Below, in pieces: positions 60,046-64,000 of a DNA stretch of 64,000 nt; within the stretch, counting starts at the first letter, position 1, and the number at the start of each line of letters is the position of its first letter. The DNA comes from Ciborinia camelliae (lineage: Eukaryota > Ascomycota > Leotiomycetes > Helotiales > Sclerotiniaceae). The position numbers and the translations under genes were made by a program. The stretch is from the NCBI GenBank assembly GCA_025890175.1, contig JANPYM010000011.1:1592299-1656298 (forward strand), given 5' to 3'. A model generated the notes under the pieces. It was not told the origin of the DNA. It searched no databases and saw only the letters and a program-made list of their open reading frames with translations.

Positions 60046-60990
60046 TCAGTTCTCCCCAACTGACTTGATAAAACCAATATCATAACTTGCCCTCAAATCG
60101 TATTTCATGCGTTCTTGACGTCTAAGTCTTGCAAATGTATAGAGATTCTTGATCTTCAACATTTCCCGCTTCAACCATCTACGTCTCTCCCAGAAGATAA
60201 CCCATTCTGATTCTAAAACTGCTGTCTCGGAATCGAATTTCTCCTTGTTGCCCGTATCAATGCATGCGATGCGATGTCTGAACCACTTGATCTTTTCTTT
60301 GGCAGACGCAGAGGTATATTCTTTCTTGTATTTTCGGAAGTTGTCCTTGAGCTTGGGCATATCAGCCAGGGTCTTTGTGGAGGCCTTGGAGATCTTCTTT
60401 GGGTATAAATGTGATGTATTCCACATTCGCGGGTAGCTTGATGAGGGCTGGTCGGGCTCGATACTGGTAGCTTGCGAGGTATCGGTCTGCGAACCACTGA
60501 TAACTGACCAATCATTACTTCGAACAACGCTAGATTGAGTGTCTTCGGTGCCAGAAGTTATGTTCTCTTTGACGTTGATCTTCGAAGTTCTCATTGATGA
60601 AACATTAATGGGTGTCCAATGATTGGATTGTGGATGCACAGAGCGAACAGGTTCGATCTGCGTGATGCGAACAGCATGCCAACTGCCACCTCCAATAATA
60701 TTGGCTTGCGCAGCAACATCAACTTGAGCAACTTCAACTTGTGCGGTGCCTGATTGAGCAGTATTGAAGGCTTGCCAAGCGATAACCGGGGAAGCAGCTG
60801 CTTGAGTAGTGGTAGCGATCGATCTATCGATTTTGAATCGCGGTTCTTCATCTTCGACATCGACTGCCTCTACATCAGCGTCGTACTCGCTTTCTTGATA
60901 AGCGGTGATATTGTATTGCTCATGATCGAAGTGGAACTTGGTAGGGCCATGGCAGGCTGCTCTGTAGGGCAATGCGAATGTACAAGCCAT
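60046..60990 (-). CDS. Hypothetical protein, 314 aa, single exon
   Basis: An uninterrupted minus-strand frame from the ATG at 60990. I do not recognise the family. Residues 1-30 contain two cysteines and aromatic residues (TFALPYRAACHGPTKFHF). An acidic segment follows, then an Ala/Gln/Ser/Thr-rich disordered middle (about 55-195). The last ~110 residues are strongly basic and helical (FRKYKKEYTSASAKEKIKWF and FWERRRWLKREMLKIKNLY), which suggests nucleic-acid or protein binding. No signal peptide or membrane span. Codon use and length make it a credible gene; function is unknown. Confidence 0.6.
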   Translation of the reverse strand: MACTFALPYRAACHGPTKFHFDHEQYNITAYQESEYDADVEAVDVEDEEPRFKIDRSIATTTQAAASPVIAWQAFNTAQSGTAQVEVAQVDVAAQANIIGGGSWHAVRITQIEPVRSVHPQSNHWTPINVSSMRTSKINVKENITSGTEDTQSSVVRSNDWSVISGSQTDTSQATSIEPDQPSSSYPRMWNTSHLYPKKISKASTKTLADMPKLKDNFRKYKKEYTSASAKEKIKWFRHRIACIDTGNKEKFDSETAVLESEWVIFWERRRWLKREMLKIKNLYTFARLRRQERMKYDLRASYDIGFIKSVGEN

Positions 60991-62020
60991 GAGGAATAAA
61001 GACTGCGTTTTGTCGTTAGTTGGTTTCGTTGTTACATAGTAGAATCAGCATGCTGCAATAGTGAAAACCTACTATGCAATTATTGAAGTTACTAATTTTG
61101 AAGATACATGTCTGGAGGAAAAGGCTGAAGAATTATGAGTTCAAGTTCAAGTTCAAGTTCTTAGAGTTCCCATCAGCTTTGAGACCTCATCTCACCTGCC
61201 TTGGTCTTTTGGCATGATGGAGTTAATTCACTTTCAAAAAATTTCTTTAATTTATGATTGGTCTTATGGGTGAATACGTTTGACCTTATCATAATTTATC
61301 TATTCTTTTGCCGGCTGGACCTTTACAACCTCAACATCTAACAGAAGTCTTGAGGACATACATTTTTTCTTTTACCTTACCATTGCAACTCAATGTTTTG
61401 GAGTGGATAGAGATTTTGTTATAAAGATTCACTCCATGTAATTCTGCCAGTCTCTTTTTTGAAATCTCCAAAGTTGGTGAGTTGAAGTACTCATATCATC
61501 ATCTAGGGAATCAGAACCCTGTGTAAGGGATAAATGAAAGGATTCATCCTATACTTATATCTACTTATCTACGTTTAATCGTACCTCCTACGGTTTTCTT
61601 TTCAGATCCATTTCAATTATAGAAAGACACACCTTAAGCAAATGAATCCTCCAGTCAAGGCGCGGTTGGTTCTGCATATTTTTATTCCGAATCAGATGCC
61701 AATTATTTAGAAAGTCTTCGCTGGAAATTTGCCTGATATATGACGGTGTTAAAAATATTCGATTGGGAAATCCAAGGCTACTTGGCTAGCTAGCCCCAGA
61801 TGTCTCCAAAACCACAACCACAACTCAGTATCTCATCCCAGTCCATTTTCATGTTTTCATCCCATCACTTCGCGCCAATTTTGCCCCATTATATGCAGTT
61901 CAATATCATCGAATTGTCTCCTCTCCGCTCGTCCACCAGTTCCGCTGTCCCACCATCCCACCCACCCTTTTGGTTGGAGACTACCAGGAGACAAGTGCCA
62001 TGTTAGTCCGAACTTTAGTT
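60991..62020. other. Intergenic, 1.0 kb, no gene supported
   Basis: Contains a TTCAAG run (61,141-61,160) and AT-rich sequence. The plus-strand frame at 61,800-62,006 is antisense to the 3' flank of the next gene and is unsupported. Confidence 0.5.
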
Positions 62021-62512
62021 TTAAATAAAGAACCAATGCCCAACCTCCGGTCGTTCCCCTAACATGGTACATGTCTCCTTGTAGTCTTGTAAAAGGACTC
62101 TCTCCTCCTTCTTTATGGCCTTCCGCTCCCTAGCACCTCTCACGTGCTTCTCCAGGTTCAAATTTCCCATCCTCTCCTTTAATTCATTCTTATAGTTCAA
62201 TAAATACCCGCGCTCGCGTTGGTGGGTTTGGATTGGTAGGTCGGCGAAGAATTGGAGAGGATGACCAGGGTTGGCCGCGATGAACGCCTCGCCGGCGGCA
62301 AGGACGGCTTCCACGTATTGTGGCGATGGTGGTGCTGGGGCTGGTGCGGTTGAGGAGGAGGAGGAGGAGCTGGCGGAGGAAGAATCGGAGGAAGAAGCAG
62401 AGGAAGAAGCGGGGGAAAAAGCGGAAGGAGGGGCGGAGAGTGGAGAGGAGGAATCAGCGGAGGGATCAGCGGAGGGAACTGAGATAGATGAAGAACAATT
62501 GGGCGTCGACAT
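62021..62512 (-). CDS. Hypothetical Ser-rich protein, 163 aa
   Basis: A minus-strand frame from the ATG at 62512. Residues 1-65 are almost entirely Ser/Ala/Pro with a long serine run. Residues 66-163 look folded: a hydrophobic helix (YVEAVLAAGEAFIAANPGH), then a Lys/Arg/Glu-rich helix (RGARERKAIKKEERVLLQDY) and a GHWFFI end. Family not recognised. Spliced leader exons may exist upstream (see the 50-aa frame at 62,651-62,860). The opposite-strand Glu-rich frame is a shadow of the serine run. Confidence 0.5.
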   Translation of the reverse strand: MSTPNCSSSISVPSADPSADSSSPLSAPPSAFSPASSSASSSDSSSASSSSSSSTAPAPAPPSPQYVEAVLAAGEAFIAANPGHPLQFFADLPIQTHQRERGYLLNYKNELKERMGNLNLEKHVRGARERKAIKKEERVLLQDYKETCTMLGERPEVGHWFFI

Positions 62513-62650
62513 CGGTTTGGTAGGGTATTTGTATATAAATTTGAAGTTTATCTGAAATCTTCCCCCACATTAATCAGTAAAAGAAAGCCTTAGATCGATC
62601 TAATTCGCTTCAAAGCTGGCAAAACTAACCGATCCGAGTGACTTTCGAGG

Positions 62651-62860
62651 TTAATATTTTGACCAATCGAGGTCATCCGTGCTTCTAATTGACCTTGTTG
62701 GTCTCGTAATACACTGAAAGGGTTAGATTGATACCATATTTGTCGATCTAATAGGTAAGGCAGTACTTACAGATCGAGCCAAGTTTGCCGATTCTTTCAG
62801 AGGGTGCCCAGGTAAAAGGGCGGCAAACGCACAAGTTAGCGGTGGTGGGCAAGCGAGCAT
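62651..62860 (-). CDS. Candidate 50-aa spliced small ORF or upstream ORF
   Basis: Coding order 62860-62771 (30 codons) and 62713-62651 (20 codons and stop), joined in phase 0 across a 57-nt intron with donor GTAAGT and acceptor TTTCAG. The product runs MLACPPPLTCAFAALLPGHP to an STDDLDWSKY end. It lies 139 bp ahead of the Ser-rich gene on the same strand. It may be an independent micro-protein, an upstream ORF in that gene's leader, or chance frame around a true leader intron. Confidence 0.3.
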
Positions 62861-64000
62861 TGAGAGATGGGGGACCGGTTGGTTGGGTTGAGTGGGTAGA
62901 TCGGCGATTTGAAGTGAATATAAGGGTTAGGGAAAAGGGACGGGAGAAAGAGAGGGAGAATGAGTGGCGTGATTGTTGGATATGAGGTTAGATATTAGAT
63001 GGATTCGAGTTGATATCTTGAGATGTTAGGGGATTAGGTGAAATTCTTGGGGATGGGATGGGATGGGATGGGCATTTTGAAAATGGATATGGTGGAGGGC
63101 ATGCGGAGTATTGTATTGTAGATGCTTGTTTGGATGTTGGATTTTTTTCATGTAGGTCTTGTCAGGTATTGTTGATAGAGGAGTATATTAGTTAGTCATA
63201 TGCTAAAGAGAACTGATGAGTAGTAATGGTCGCAGAAATTGGGAAAATTATTAGAAGATTTTGAATGCTGGATACCTGCCTTTAGATCATTCTTCTTCAA
63301 ATGTGTTGACTGAATAATATATTTGCTATAATGGCCAAATCGGTATCGAATGGTAGTCATCGATTGATTTGACTGAATAAAAAGTGGTATATGAAGTTTA
63401 AACTTTACGAGGAGGGTTTACACATACACAGTTCTTGGCTGTTTTTATCGGTTTATTGCTAGGTATCTATCAGTCACACTATCATCCAACAAGGCTTCGA
63501 ATAAATAGACAATCTCATCCATCGGACAGCTTTTATTGTTTTTGATTACCTACTTGCATGTCTTCATTCCAGGCATCCAGACAGTGCTTGTGGTGCGTTT
63601 ACATGGAACTAGATGCAGAGAAAATATCAAGGTAATAAGAATTTAAATAATAGCTCTGAATAAATACCGCGGAAAGAGCTTTCCTCCAACTCTCCCGCAA
63701 TGCTCCTCGACTTTCTAGCTTAGTTCAAAAAGATTCGACCGAAGCTCAGAGGTTCGCTGGTGGTTGTAACTTGCGCTTCCTTCAAGGACTACGAAGACGG
63801 CTACAACTAAATTGACAATCTTTTGTGGACCTGGTCTGATTTTTAATGCTAGGTAGTATTGAATCGATAGGAACTTGGATATCATCTGATATATCTCATC
63901 CATTCTTGATTTTGATTTCGAGTCAAATGTTCCACCTCTACTCAAAACAAGAGTCTACACAAGGCAAGGCAAGACTCTAGAACCATAACTAGACGAGAGC
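62861..64000. other. Right end of window, no gene supported
   Basis: It includes a GGGATGGGAT run (63,051-63,072) and AT-rich sequence. The minus-strand frame at 63,715-63,945 is short and without family resemblance. A gene continuing beyond the window edge cannot be excluded. Confidence 0.4.

Noticed and set aside
62271..62555. Glu-rich plus-strand frame
   Set aside because: It is the complement of the serine run of the minus-strand gene.

Overview
The window reads as nuclear DNA of a filamentous ascomycete. Genes carry short GT..AG introns (mostly 47-90 nt) with CTAAC/CTAAT-like branch sites, intergenic spaces are AT-leaning and full of microsatellites, and the conserved genes (Arp1, Rho1, Elp1, a Mit1-type remodeller, DUF3984 and DUF7918 families) have filamentous-fungal character. 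The general look suggests a leotiomycete (Botrytis/Sclerotinia-like), but that placement is inference from style and not a search result. No rRNA, convincing tRNA, CRISPR or viral gene was seen.

Layout. Bases 1-24,000 form a sparse, accessory-looking half: small orphan genes, an 8.2-kb stretch (1,268-9,460) with no convincing gene but many copies of a degenerate GGTCGCCGACC...TGCAACA motif, a likely Gag1-like-clamp (DUF4050) protein, a CorA-like membrane protein, a 2EXR gene broken by an in-frame stop, and two non-autonomous transposons whose ends can be read to the base: a 478-bp hAT-type element with a perfect 8-bp target duplication (16,533-17,010) and an 875-bp TA-flanked Tc1/mariner-type element (18,700-19,574). 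This half closes with an orphan 601-aa protein built of three copies of an unrecognised ~150-residue unit.

Bases 24,000-64,000 are gene-dense and mostly conserved: arp1 (dynactin), mrm1 (mitochondrial rRNA 2'-O-methyltransferase), a very large mit1-like SNF2/CHD remodeller with PHD fingers, two neighbouring minus-strand orphan genes that share a cysteine-rich N-terminal module, rho1, mitochondrial uL24m, elp1 (Elongator), a DUF3984 gene divergent from elp1, a DUF7918 gene and three hypothetical genes. They are ordinary housekeeping neighbours and form no visible operon or biosynthetic cluster.

Exon boundaries were worked out by hand from frame continuity, splice sites and conserved protein sequence. 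They are firm for arp1, rho1, elp1, uL24m, the two Cys-module genes and the orphan repeat protein. They are uncertain for the C-terminal third of mit1, the third intron of the CorA-like gene and the last intron of the DUF7918 gene.
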